From Thermoplasmata archaeon (GTDB lineage Archaea > Thermoplasmatota > Thermoplasmata > Thermoplasmatales > Thermoplasmataceae), in the NCBI GenBank assembly GCA_021806345.1, contig JAJZXP010000387.1, forward strand, positions 1-64,000: a stretch of DNA of 64,000 bases, in the 5' to 3' direction. Under the pieces are notes generated by a model. That model saw only the letters and a program-made list of their open reading frames with translations, searched no databases and was not told where the DNA came from. How positions within the stretch are numbered: the first letter of the stretch is position 1; every line of letters starts with the position of its first letter. Made by a program: the position numbers and the translations under genes. Positions 25,735 through 33,417 of this stretch are shown one piece after another.

Positions 25735-27669
25735 CTATCTTCCTATCCCCTTTTTAAATTTTTCAATAGAGTCTCTGATCTCTCCGACGGAAGCTTCGTT
25801 CTCAAGAGTGCTGATGTCTCCAGGAACTTCATCCAGATATACTGCTTTTAAAAGGCGTCTCATTATCTTTCCGCTTCTAGTTTTGGGCAGGGAGTCGACT
25901 ATATGGATTTCATCCGGAACGAGGATCGGGCCCATTGTATCTCGAATATCCTTTTTTAATTTCTCTGAAAGTCCCTCTTTCCTGATCCCTATCTTTGGAA
26001 CTACAAAACTAACAATTGCTTCGCCCTTTATTGAATCCTTCCTTCCGATTACTGCAGCTTCAGATATTTCTCCACTTGCAACAAGAGCATCCTCAATTTC
26101 TATCGTACCTATTCTATGGCCAGAAACCTTAATGACTTCATCTGACCTTCCAAGAAGCCAGTAATAATTATCCTTATCTTTCATGGCATAGTCTCCGTTA
26201 AAATATATGCCTTCGAATCTTGAGAAATACACCGACTTATAACGTTCTGGATCTTCATGAATAGTGAGCATTAAGCCCGGCCAGGGTTTTTTTATGCAAA
26301 TATATCCTTTCTCATTTATACCTACCTCTTCCCCGTTTTCATCTAGGATAATAGGCTCTATTCCCGGCATTGGAAGTGTGGCAGATCCGGGTTTTAACAG
26401 CCCAATTCCAAGATTGGAGGAGGGACTGATCACGAATCCGCCCGTTTCGGTTTGCCAGTATGTATCTATTACTGGGCATCTCTTGTTTCCTATCACATTA
26501 TAATACCATTCCCATGCCGCTGGATTTATTGGTTCACCCACTGTTCCCAATTCCCTTAACGAAGAAAGGTCGTGCCTTTTAGGATAACTCTCTCCGTATC
26601 TCATTAGCATCCTTATGGCAGTTGGTGAGGTGTATAGGATATTTACAGCATACTTCTCGATTATTTGCCACATCCTGTCTGCCTCCGGATAATTTATTGC
26701 ACCTTCATACATTATTGAAGTTAGGCCAAGTAGCAAAGGAGCGAAGATTATGTACGTGTGACCTGTAATCCAACCTATATCAGCAGCACACCACCATCTG
26801 TCATCTTCTGAAGGGTCAAAAGCCCACTTAAGTGTGTTTGCAGCCCACACTCCATATCCGCCCGTGCTATGAACCACTCCTTTGGGCTTCCCGGTGGTAC
26901 CGGAGGTATAGAGAACAAATAGAGGATCATTTGAGTCCAGCCACTCAGGTTCAACAAAAGATGACTTTTCGGATGTGATCTCGTGATACCAGTAGTCTCT
27001 CCCCTCCTCCATCTCCACCTTGATATCAACATGTTTTACAACTACACACTCCTCCACGGTTGGGCAATTCTCCAGTGCTTCGTCAACAATATTTTTTAAT
27101 TGGATAATTTTTCCTCCACGTCTTCCACCATCAGCAGTTATAACCATTTTTGCCTTGATGTTGTTAATTCTTTCCGACAGTGCCTGAGAACCAAATCCCG
27201 AGAAAACAACTGAAAATACCGCTCCAATTCGTGAAGCCGCCAGCACTGCAACTACAGCTTCTATAATCATCGGGAGATATATCACAACTGTATCTCCCTT
27301 TACAATTCCCGAATCTCGCATGGCAAGAGCCATGGCATTTACTCTTTTCAAAAGACCATGATAAGTCACAATTTTTTCTTCTCCATTCTCGCCTACCCAG
27401 ATTATAGCCGCCTTGTTCCTTCTAAAATTCTTAAGGTGCCTATCCAAAGCATTGTATGAAAGATTCAGTCTGCCCCCTACAAACCATTTGTAAAACGGTT
27501 TTTTTCTGTCATCAAGTACCTGATTCCATTTTAAGTGCCAGTCGAGAATGTTTGCCTGCTCATTCCAAAATTCATTTGTATTTTCAATAGAGCTTTTGTA
27601 GAATCTTTCATATGTTCCTCTTTGAAATGAAAAGGAAGAATTTGTTGGCAGCGAGTGTTCTTCAGTCAT
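25735..27669 (-). CDS. acsA: Acetyl-CoA synthetase (AMP-forming)
   Basis: This 644-residue ANL-superfamily ligase activates acetate (or propionate) with ATP and CoA. The N-terminal ACAS extension (NEFWNEQANILDWHLKWNQVLD) is followed by the AMP-binding P-loop YTSGTTGKPKGVVHSTGGYGV, then DTYWQTETGGFVISP, YFNGDYAMKDKDNYYWLLGRSDEVIKVSGHRI, and the C-terminal LPKTRSGKIMRRLLKA with the catalytic, potentially acetylated Lys. It is full length. It is the first gene of the minus-strand run and links acyl-CoA dehydrogenase products to acetyl-CoA metabolism. Confidence 0.95.
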   Translation of the reverse strand: MTEEHSLPTNSSFSFQRGTYERFYKSSIENTNEFWNEQANILDWHLKWNQVLDDRKKPFYKWFVGGRLNLSYNALDRHLKNFRRNKAAIIWVGENGEEKIVTYHGLLKRVNAMALAMRDSGIVKGDTVVIYLPMIIEAVVAVLAASRIGAVFSVVFSGFGSQALSERINNIKAKMVITADGGRRGGKIIQLKNIVDEALENCPTVEECVVVKHVDIKVEMEEGRDYWYHEITSEKSSFVEPEWLDSNDPLFVLYTSGTTGKPKGVVHSTGGYGVWAANTLKWAFDPSEDDRWWCAADIGWITGHTYIIFAPLLLGLTSIMYEGAINYPEADRMWQIIEKYAVNILYTSPTAIRMLMRYGESYPKRHDLSSLRELGTVGEPINPAAWEWYYNVIGNKRCPVIDTYWQTETGGFVISPSSNLGIGLLKPGSATLPMPGIEPIILDENGEEVGINEKGYICIKKPWPGLMLTIHEDPERYKSVYFSRFEGIYFNGDYAMKDKDNYYWLLGRSDEVIKVSGHRIGTIEIEDALVASGEISEAAVIGRKDSIKGEAIVSFVVPKIGIRKEGLSEKLKKDIRDTMGPILVPDEIHIVDSLPKTRSGKIMRRLLKAVYLDEVPGDISTLENEASVGEIRDSIEKFKKGIGR

Positions 27670-27764
27670 CTAGAGGAATTGCTTTAAACATATTTTACGT
27701 TTTCTGGATGTTGAATTTTTGAAAATTTATTAATAAAACTCTCAGTTCTCCGTAAGTTAATTTA

Positions 27765-27849
27765 TGCAAGGGATGGGATTCGAACCCACGAACGCCTACG
27801 CGACTGAATCTTAAGTCCAGCACCTTTGGCCAAGCTCAGCAACCCTTGC
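27765..27849 (-). tRNA. tRNA-Leu (TAA anticodon)
   Basis: The minus strand gives an 85-nt class II tRNA. The acceptor is GCAAGGG/CCCTTGC with discriminator A, the anticodon stem is CTGGA/TTCAG with loop CTTAAGA and anticodon TAA. The long variable arm (TCGCGTAGGCGTTCG) is expected for leucine, and the T-arm is GTGGG-TTCGAAT-CCCAT. No intron and no CCA are encoded. Confidence 0.94.
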
Positions 27850-27910
27850 TTAACCCTGAAGTGATTTTAATGTAAAATATGTTTTCATTTATACATTCAA
27901 TTTTCTAATC

Positions 27911-27920
27911 CTTTTATATA
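27911..27920 (+). promoter_or_regulatory. TATA box of the small protein / Lrp operon
   Basis: CTTTTATATA lies 25 bp before the ATG at 27941, a textbook spacing for a leaderless archaeal transcript. Confidence 0.6.
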
Positions 27921-27940
27921 CGGATTATGAATAAGAGACC

Positions 27941-28219
27941 ATGGTATTTCAAGGAGGATTACCAGAAAATGGTGAAGTAGTAAATTTCGAGGTCGAAGAA
28001 GAACCTAAGTGGGTAAGAGTCAAACTTGCAGACGGTTCTGTGCTCCAAATTAAAATGGAGATTGTTGCAATTCTGAGAGGAGGAAACGATCCCAATACTG
28101 GCATGCCAATCTACATGGTGCAGGCTACAAATATTATAAGAATGAATCAGGTTCCAAAGGAACTGATTAAAAAAGACAATAAATCAGAAAAGAACACAAA
28201 TGGTAACCTTTACAGATGA
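27941..28219 (+). CDS. Small conserved-looking protein, beta-rich
   Basis: This 92-residue protein is not recognised. The first 75 residues look like a small beta-barrel (GEVVNFEVEEEPKWVRVKLADGSVLQIKMEIVAILRGG...MPIYMVQATNIIRM), followed by a lysine-rich tail that overlaps the start of the Lrp regulator by 20 bases. A clear TATA box sits at leaderless distance, so it is very likely expressed. The co-transcribed Lrp protein suggests shared regulation or autoregulation; a nucleic-acid-binding barrel is possible but not shown. Confidence 0.7.
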   Translation: MVFQGGLPENGEVVNFEVEEEPKWVRVKLADGSVLQIKMEIVAILRGGNDPNTGMPIYMVQATNIIRMNQVPKELIKKDNKSEKNTNGNLYR

Positions 28220-28622
28220 TAAAAAATCGGAAATAGACGCCCTTGATGAAAAAATACTTGAGATGCTGAGACTAAATAGTCGTTTTACAAACAATGCCAT
28301 AGCTTCAGTGTTAAAGGTATCTGAGGGAACCATTCGAAGGAGGATCAGAATTCTCCAGGAAAAGAAAGTGATCAAAAGGTTTACCATTGAGACAAAAGAC
28401 CAAAAGGAAGCGATAGTTCTCTTGAAGTACGATTTCAATATGAAAAGGGAAATCATGGAGACAATCTCAAAGGTATCAGGGGGAATTTATGAAGTTTCAG
28501 GTAAATCGGACCTCGCAATTGTAATTCCATACCGTTCACTTGTTGAGTTGAACGAGATAATTGATAATATAAGGGATATAAAGGGAATAAAAAATTCGGA
28601 AACCATGATCAGGTTAAAGTGA
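28200..28622 (+). CDS. Lrp/AsnC-family transcriptional regulator
   Basis: This 140-residue regulator has a helix-turn-helix at residues about 14-60 (IDALDEKILEMLRLNSRFTNNAIASVLKVSEGTIRRRIRILQEKKVI). A short RAM/ligand-binding domain follows (AIVLLKYDFNM...GGIYEVSGKSDLAIVIPYRSLVELNEIIDNIRDIKGIKNSETMIRL). Archaeal members of this size usually form dimers or octamers and respond to amino acids. It overlaps the upstream small gene, so one mRNA is expected. Its target genes cannot be told from here. Confidence 0.92.
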   Translation: MVTFTDDKKSEIDALDEKILEMLRLNSRFTNNAIASVLKVSEGTIRRRIRILQEKKVIKRFTIETKDQKEAIVLLKYDFNMKREIMETISKVSGGIYEVSGKSDLAIVIPYRSLVELNEIIDNIRDIKGIKNSETMIRLK

Positions 28623-28930
28623 TTTTTAAGGAAATTTACGAAAGGGTATTAATCAGATTTAGTCCAATACCCTGTTTTAACACTTGATCTTCCGAGCAGA
28701 AAGCCCACTCCATCATGAAGGGATGAATGCGAAATATTAATATGCCGGAAAAAATATCCAAAAGAATACCACAGGGCATGTGGGAATTTAAGCCTGATAG
28801 GCTCATAAAAGAGTGGGGATACCAGCATCGGTGTTCTTTCCGAAACCATTTGAACGAGAGAACGTGTACCGATGAAATGGAAACCTTATTCTTCAAAGGT
28901 GGGTGGATGTCAGGAAACAAGTGATTTACT
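28623..28930. other. Intergenic region with a doubtful 65-codon ORF
   Basis: About 308 bases between the Lrp gene and alba. An ORF at 28727-28924 on the plus strand (MRNINMPEKISKRIPQGMWEF...) matches no remembered family. It lacks a clear promoter but has GAAGGGATGA just upstream. The preceding stretch AAGCCCACTCC...GGGATGAATG resembles the hairpin at right ends of IS200/IS605 elements, so this may be transposon debris. Neither reading is firm. Confidence 0.3.
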
Positions 28931-29203
28931 ATGTCAGAAGAAAACAACATAATCTACGTGGGAAAAAAACCGACAATGAATTACGTTTTGGCAATTGTTA
29001 CGCAATTTAATAACAATGTTGATAAAATAGTTATTAAAGCAAGGGGTAAATCCATTAGCAAAGCGGTGGACATTGCAGAAATTACAAAAAACAAGTTCAT
29101 TCTAGCTGCAAAGTATTCGAAAATTAACATTGAAACTGAAAAAGTTCAAGGGGAAAGAGGAGAGTCAAACGTATCCTCAATCGAGATAACTCTTTCAAAG
29201 TAA
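28931..29203 (+). CDS. albA: DNA/RNA-binding protein Alba
   Basis: This 90-residue chromatin protein of the archaeal nucleoid also binds RNA. The signature NIIYVGKKPTMNYVLAIVTQF with Lys12-Lys13 in the DNA-binding loop, then VIKARGKSISKAVDIAEITKNKF and a C-terminal beta-hairpin (IETEKVQGERGESNVSSIEITLSK), is unmistakable. The length is normal. The gene is monocistronic or coupled to idsA 75 bp downstream. As Thermoplasmata use HTa or Alba for DNA packaging, it is probably abundant. Confidence 0.97.
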   Translation: MSEENNIIYVGKKPTMNYVLAIVTQFNNNVDKIVIKARGKSISKAVDIAEITKNKFILAAKYSKINIETEKVQGERGESNVSSIEITLSK

Positions 29204-29278
29204 TTTTTTATTAATTCTTATCAAAGTTTTTCTTAAAAAACTTAAATTGCTATCCTGCCATTCAGACCTGTTGATTTA

Positions 29279-30259
29279 ATGTCGGAAGTTCTCAAAATTA
29301 GCGTTGACCTCACGGGCAGACTGGAGAAAATCAATAGAAGACTTTTACAGGTCATAGAATCTGATAATGTTCATCTAACTGAAATGGCAGATTACACAGT
29401 CTCGTCCGGTGGTAAGAGGCTCAGACCATTAATTGTATTACTTGTATATGAATTAAACACCAACGAATCATTGGAAAGAGCATTAAATCTTGCCGTAGCT
29501 TATGAAGTGATGCACACTGCAAGTTTAATTCACGATGATATTATCGATGAGGCACAGGAAAGGAGAGGAATGCCAAGCTTGCACAGAAAATTTGGCATGA
29601 ATGACGCCATAGTTACGGGGGACTACCTATTCTCTGTCGCCTACAGACTTGGGGCAAATTATGGCAGTGAAGTTTCTGATGTTGTTGCAACTGCCGCCAG
29701 AAAACTTGCAGAGGGGCAGATAGAAGAGTCTGTGAATCTTGGCAATTTCGATCTCGATGAAGAAACATATTTTAGGATCATTTCAAATAAGACTGCCTAT
29801 TTCTTTGGGGCGGGTGCGAAGACTGCGGCAATGATTGCAGGGTCGACTCAGGACGAGATAAGTAATATGTTTGACTTTGCGTATAACGTGGGCATGGCTT
29901 TCCAGATAGCAGACGATATCCTGGATATTGTTGGCAAGGAAGAATATACCGGTAAGCCGCCTTTTACTGATATAAAGCACAGTGCGCTCACTCTTCCAAT
30001 AATTTATGCGCTGAAGAATGCTAAAGTTTCAGAAAAAGAACTCATAAAGGATCTTCTTGAGGGTAGGAAATCAGATGCAAAATCAATAGAGTCTGTGAAA
30101 GAGATTTTAATAAATACAGGTGCAGTTGATTATTGCGTTAAGAAGGCAGAAATGTTTATAGACAGGGCAATTGAATCGGAAAGATCCGCAAAGATGTCGC
30201 CAAATCTTCAAACACTATTCGAAATAGCTTACAGCGTGGTAACCAGGATTAGGATTTAG
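29279..30259 (+). CDS. Polyprenyl (geranylgeranyl-type) diphosphate synthase
   Basis: This 326-residue trans-isoprenyl diphosphate synthase builds the C20 or longer chain for archaeal ether lipids from IPP and allylic diphosphates. The first Asp-rich motif LIHDDIIDEAQERRG has Asp86, Asp87 and Asp90, and the second reads FQIADDILDIVG. GGKRLRPLIVLL lies near residue 44. Residues before the first motif are small (Ala81, Ser82), consistent with a C20 or longer product. It is directly followed by the ArsA gene with no gap, so the two are co-transcribed. Confidence 0.93.
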   Translation: MSEVLKISVDLTGRLEKINRRLLQVIESDNVHLTEMADYTVSSGGKRLRPLIVLLVYELNTNESLERALNLAVAYEVMHTASLIHDDIIDEAQERRGMPSLHRKFGMNDAIVTGDYLFSVAYRLGANYGSEVSDVVATAARKLAEGQIEESVNLGNFDLDEETYFRIISNKTAYFFGAGAKTAAMIAGSTQDEISNMFDFAYNVGMAFQIADDILDIVGKEEYTGKPPFTDIKHSALTLPIIYALKNAKVSEKELIKDLLEGRKSDAKSIESVKEILINTGAVDYCVKKAEMFIDRAIESERSAKMSPNLQTLFEIAYSVVTRIRI

Positions 30260-31423
30260 ATGACAAGAATTTTGTTATTCACAGGAAAAGGAGGTGTAGG
30301 CAAAACAAGTGTTTCTGCTGCTACAGGATTAAGATGCGCTAATCTTGGCATGAAAACAATAGTTATATCAACAGACCCTGCACATAGCCTCAGAGACGCG
30401 TTTCAGGCCGAGATTGGAAATGAACCCGTAGAGATTATGAAGAATCTGTACCTACAGGAGATAAGCGTTACTGAGGCAATCAAGAAGTACTGGGATAATT
30501 TGAAGTTATACTTAACTGCACTGATGCGTTCTCAGGGGGTCGAAGGAATCGCGGCAGAAGAAATAGCCACTTTGCCAGGTTTTGATGAAGCCTCACAGTT
30601 GCTGTATATCCGACAGTATTTTATTGAAGGCGAATACGATGTGATAATTATGGACACTGCTCCAACGGGAGAATCGCTTAAACTACTGTCATTTCCAGAG
30701 GCTTTTTCCTGGTATATGGAAAGAATTTTTCCAATAAGTAGAAAGACTGCCAAGTTGATCAGACCTCTAATCAAGCCGTTCCTTGGCGTCCCCATTCCGG
30801 ACGATAAGGTTTTTGGAAGCATTGAACAGTTATATTCACAAATGGGTGAAGTCAAGAATATTTTATCAGACCCTGAAACTACAACAATAAGGCTCGTTTG
30901 TAATCCCGACAGAATGTCATTTAACGAAACAAAGCGAGCGTACACCTATCTTCTAATGTACGGATATTTTGTTGATGCGCTGATTGTTAACAAGATATAT
31001 GCTGAAGATACCGGCAATTTTTTGAAAAAATGGAGAAAGTCCCAATTGGAAATTTTAGGGGAAATCAATGATGCATTTGGAGATGTTCCCGTTTTGAAAA
31101 TACCAATGAGCGCTAACGAACCCACTGGGGTAAAACTGCTGGAGGAACTTGGTGACACTTTATATAATGGAAAAGATCCAATCGAATTCATGGTAAAAAG
31201 TGAACCCCCCGTAAAATTCCTGAGTGTTGAAAAAGGAAAATATATAAGTATCAAAGTACCGTTTGCAAACAAGAAAAATACAGATTTACACAACAGGGGA
31301 GGGGAGTTGGTTGTCCAGGTCGATAACTGGAGAAGAGTATTCTTCCTGCCACAATCTATGAGCGACATGTCTCCAGTAAGCGCAGAATTTAATAACGGGC
31401 ATTTGATAATTGAGATGAAGTAA
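30260..31423 (+). CDS. ArsA/Get3-family ATPase
   Basis: This 387-residue P-loop ATPase has the deviant Walker A GKGGVGKT at residues 9-16, switch I STDPAHSLRDAF, and DTAPTGESLKLLSFPEAF (switch II/A-loop). Single-domain ArsA homologues in archaea act as Get3-like targeting chaperones for tail-anchored membrane proteins rather than arsenite pumps. No CxxC zinc site was seen, and only isolated cysteines are present. The ATG directly follows the idsA stop. The C-terminal 70 residues are beta-rich and resemble an Hsp20/CS-like segment (GKYISIKVPFANKKNTDLHNRGGELVVQVDNWRRVFFLP). Confidence 0.9.
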   Translation: MTRILLFTGKGGVGKTSVSAATGLRCANLGMKTIVISTDPAHSLRDAFQAEIGNEPVEIMKNLYLQEISVTEAIKKYWDNLKLYLTALMRSQGVEGIAAEEIATLPGFDEASQLLYIRQYFIEGEYDVIIMDTAPTGESLKLLSFPEAFSWYMERIFPISRKTAKLIRPLIKPFLGVPIPDDKVFGSIEQLYSQMGEVKNILSDPETTTIRLVCNPDRMSFNETKRAYTYLLMYGYFVDALIVNKIYAEDTGNFLKKWRKSQLEILGEINDAFGDVPVLKIPMSANEPTGVKLLEELGDTLYNGKDPIEFMVKSEPPVKFLSVEKGKYISIKVPFANKKNTDLHNRGGELVVQVDNWRRVFFLPQSMSDMSPVSAEFNNGHLIIEMK

Positions 31424-31424
31424 A

Positions 31425-31628
31425 ATGGTTGAAAAATCTATCGGAAAGAAAAATGGTAAATTCCATCTGGAAGTGGATATTGAGCTGCCTGAACTGAAGG
31501 AGTCAGCTGTGGATTTTGTGTCCATTTTAAAATCAGCAGCTGAAGAGGTCGTCGAAACAGGGAAAAAAATATTGACAAAAATAGATGGCACATCTGAAAA
31601 GGAAATAAAGAAGATCAAAATAAAATAA
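31425..31628 (+). CDS. Small charged protein linked to ArsA/Get3
   Basis: This 67-residue protein starts one base after the ArsA stop (TAA-A-ATG). It is acidic then lysine-rich (VEKSIGKKNGKFHLEVDIELPELKESAVDFVSILKSAAEEVVETGKKIL..), with an amphipathic helix in the middle and no membrane segment. It is not recognised. Tight coupling to the ATPase suggests a cofactor or client-handling subunit, but this is inference. Confidence 0.6.
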   Translation: MVEKSIGKKNGKFHLEVDIELPELKESAVDFVSILKSAAEEVVETGKKILTKIDGTSEKEIKKIKIK

Positions 31629-31679
31629 AGTCTTTAAAAAACACCACTACCGCTAATAAGGACGAATCAATTTCCAGAA

Positions 31680-33221
31680 ATGGCAGACGTTCAAAAGACT
31701 AAAGAAGATGTTTTTAGCAGACTTGGGCTTGAAGATAAAAACTCAGGTACATATACAGACAGGTGGGAAAATTTTCAATCCAAAGACAGCATTAAAGTCA
31801 CAAGTCCAATAGACGGTTCCTATCTTTGTGAAGTATCTATAACATCAGAATCCAACTATGAAAAGGCTGTGGAAAAACTGGCAAAAGCTTTTGAGGAATG
31901 GCGTGAAATTCCAGCTCCAAAGAGATCTGCTCTGATACACAAAATTTCTGATGGACTCGTTAAGTATAAGGCGGATTTAGGTAAAATTGTGAGTTTGGAA
32001 GTGGGAAAAACAACAGTTGAAGGACAGGGGGAAGTCCAGGAGATGATAGATGTGGGCTATTATGCAACTGGACTTGGGAGGCAGGTTTATGGAAATACCA
32101 TTGCAAGTGAACGAGAAGATCACGTTCTGTACGAGAAATTCCAGCCATTAGGTATTGTTGGAATAATCACTGCATTCAATTTCCCATCTGCGGTATGGTC
32201 ATGGAATTCATTCATTGCTGCAACAGTTGGAGACACTGTATTGTGGAAACCTTCCTCCAAGGCCGCACTGACATCTGTGGCTGTAATAAAAATAATTCAA
32301 GAAATTGTGGAAAAAGAGGGAGTTCCTAATGTTTTCTCCCTTATAAATGGAAGAGGATCCCAGATAGGAGATAAGCTGGCAAGGGACAAGAGAATACCTC
32401 TGGTATCATTCACAGGATCTGTGAAAACCGGAAGACACATCTCGACAACGGTATCTGAGAGATTTGGAAAAGCTATACTCGAGTTGGGTGGAAATAACTG
32501 CGCCATTGTAAGCGAAAAAAGCGATATGGAAATTGCACTGAAAGGGGTTGGTTTTGGGGCTCTTGCGACCGCGGGACAGAGATGCACAAGCACAAGAAGA
32601 ACTATAATCAATGAGAAAATCTATTCTGTTTTTACTGAGAGACTGAAGAACGCATATTCGAAGGTGAAGGTAGGCAATCCACTTGAGGATGGAGTTTTGG
32701 TTGGACCACTGATAGATAGAACCGCAGTTGAAACCTTCGAAAAGGCAGTTAAAAAAGCAATTGAACAGGGAGGGAAACTGCTTTATGGAGGAAAAGCAAT
32801 GGAAAAGGAAAATGGCGGATATTATGTTGAGCCTACAATAATAGAAGCAAATTCGGAAATGGAAATTACAAAGGAAGAAACCTTCGCACCTATTTTGTAT
32901 ACGTTCAAATATTCTAAACTGGATGAAGCGATGAAAATACATAATTCCGTCCCTCAGGGGCTTTCCTCAGCTATATTCACAACCGATTTGCGAGAAGAAG
33001 AATTCTTCCTTTCAGCAAAAGGGTCTGACTGCGGAATAGCAAATGTCAACACAAGTACTGCTGGCGCTGAAATTGGAGGTGCATTCGGCGGTGAAAAAGA
33101 GACAGGAGGAGGCAGAGAAAGCGGAAGTGATTCTTGGAAGGCCTACACACGAAGAATCACGATAACCAAGAATTATGGAAACAAGCTTCCTTTGTCGCAG
33201 GGAGTTAAATTTGATCTTTAA
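31680..33221 (+). CDS. Aldehyde dehydrogenase (ALDH7-like, NAD(P)+-dependent)
   Basis: This 513-residue aldehyde dehydrogenase has AFNFPSAVWSWNSF, WKPSSKAALTSVA, the nucleotide loop FTGSVKTGRHI, the catalytic Glu268 in ILELGGNN and the nucleophile Cys302 in GQRCTSTRR, so all key residues are in place. The sequence around these motifs resembles the ALDH7/antiquitin branch, whose members oxidise amino-adipate semialdehyde or betaine aldehyde. A role as glyceraldehyde dehydrogenase of the non-phosphorylative sugar pathway is another possibility. It begins 51 bp after the small ArsA-linked gene. Confidence 0.9.
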   Translation: MADVQKTKEDVFSRLGLEDKNSGTYTDRWENFQSKDSIKVTSPIDGSYLCEVSITSESNYEKAVEKLAKAFEEWREIPAPKRSALIHKISDGLVKYKADLGKIVSLEVGKTTVEGQGEVQEMIDVGYYATGLGRQVYGNTIASEREDHVLYEKFQPLGIVGIITAFNFPSAVWSWNSFIAATVGDTVLWKPSSKAALTSVAVIKIIQEIVEKEGVPNVFSLINGRGSQIGDKLARDKRIPLVSFTGSVKTGRHISTTVSERFGKAILELGGNNCAIVSEKSDMEIALKGVGFGALATAGQRCTSTRRTIINEKIYSVFTERLKNAYSKVKVGNPLEDGVLVGPLIDRTAVETFEKAVKKAIEQGGKLLYGGKAMEKENGGYYVEPTIIEANSEMEITKEETFAPILYTFKYSKLDEAMKIHNSVPQGLSSAIFTTDLREEEFFLSAKGSDCGIANVNTSTAGAEIGGAFGGEKETGGGRESGSDSWKAYTRRITITKNYGNKLPLSQGVKFDL

Positions 33222-33363
33222 CACCAAAGAGAAAAATAAATTTAAACCACATTATTTAAAATAATTAGTGCATGCATGATAGTGTTTCTATCTACGTTCA
33301 AATTATATTTAAAATTAAATAAATATTTATTTTTATGGAAATTGCTGAATCAATTCTTCATTC

Positions 33364-33374
33364 ATCATATAAAA
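33364..33374 (+). promoter_or_regulatory. TATA box of the amino-acid permease gene
   Basis: CATCATATAAAAG, within a very AT-rich leader (33222-33417), lies about 50 bp before the ATG at 33418, allowing a leader of about 25 bases. The 196-bp region holds repeated TTTAAA/ATTTAAA blocks but no gene. Confidence 0.45.
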
Positions 33375-33417
33375 GTGTTTTGAGTACCACTTAAATAAGA
33401 TAATCGGTTAACTAAAT

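Noticed and set aside
33222..33417. AT-rich repeats before the permease gene considered as a CRISPR-like or regulatory repeat array
   Set aside because: The TTTAAA/ATTTAAA blocks are not evenly spaced and no direct repeat with unique spacers occurs; low-complexity promoter DNA explains them.
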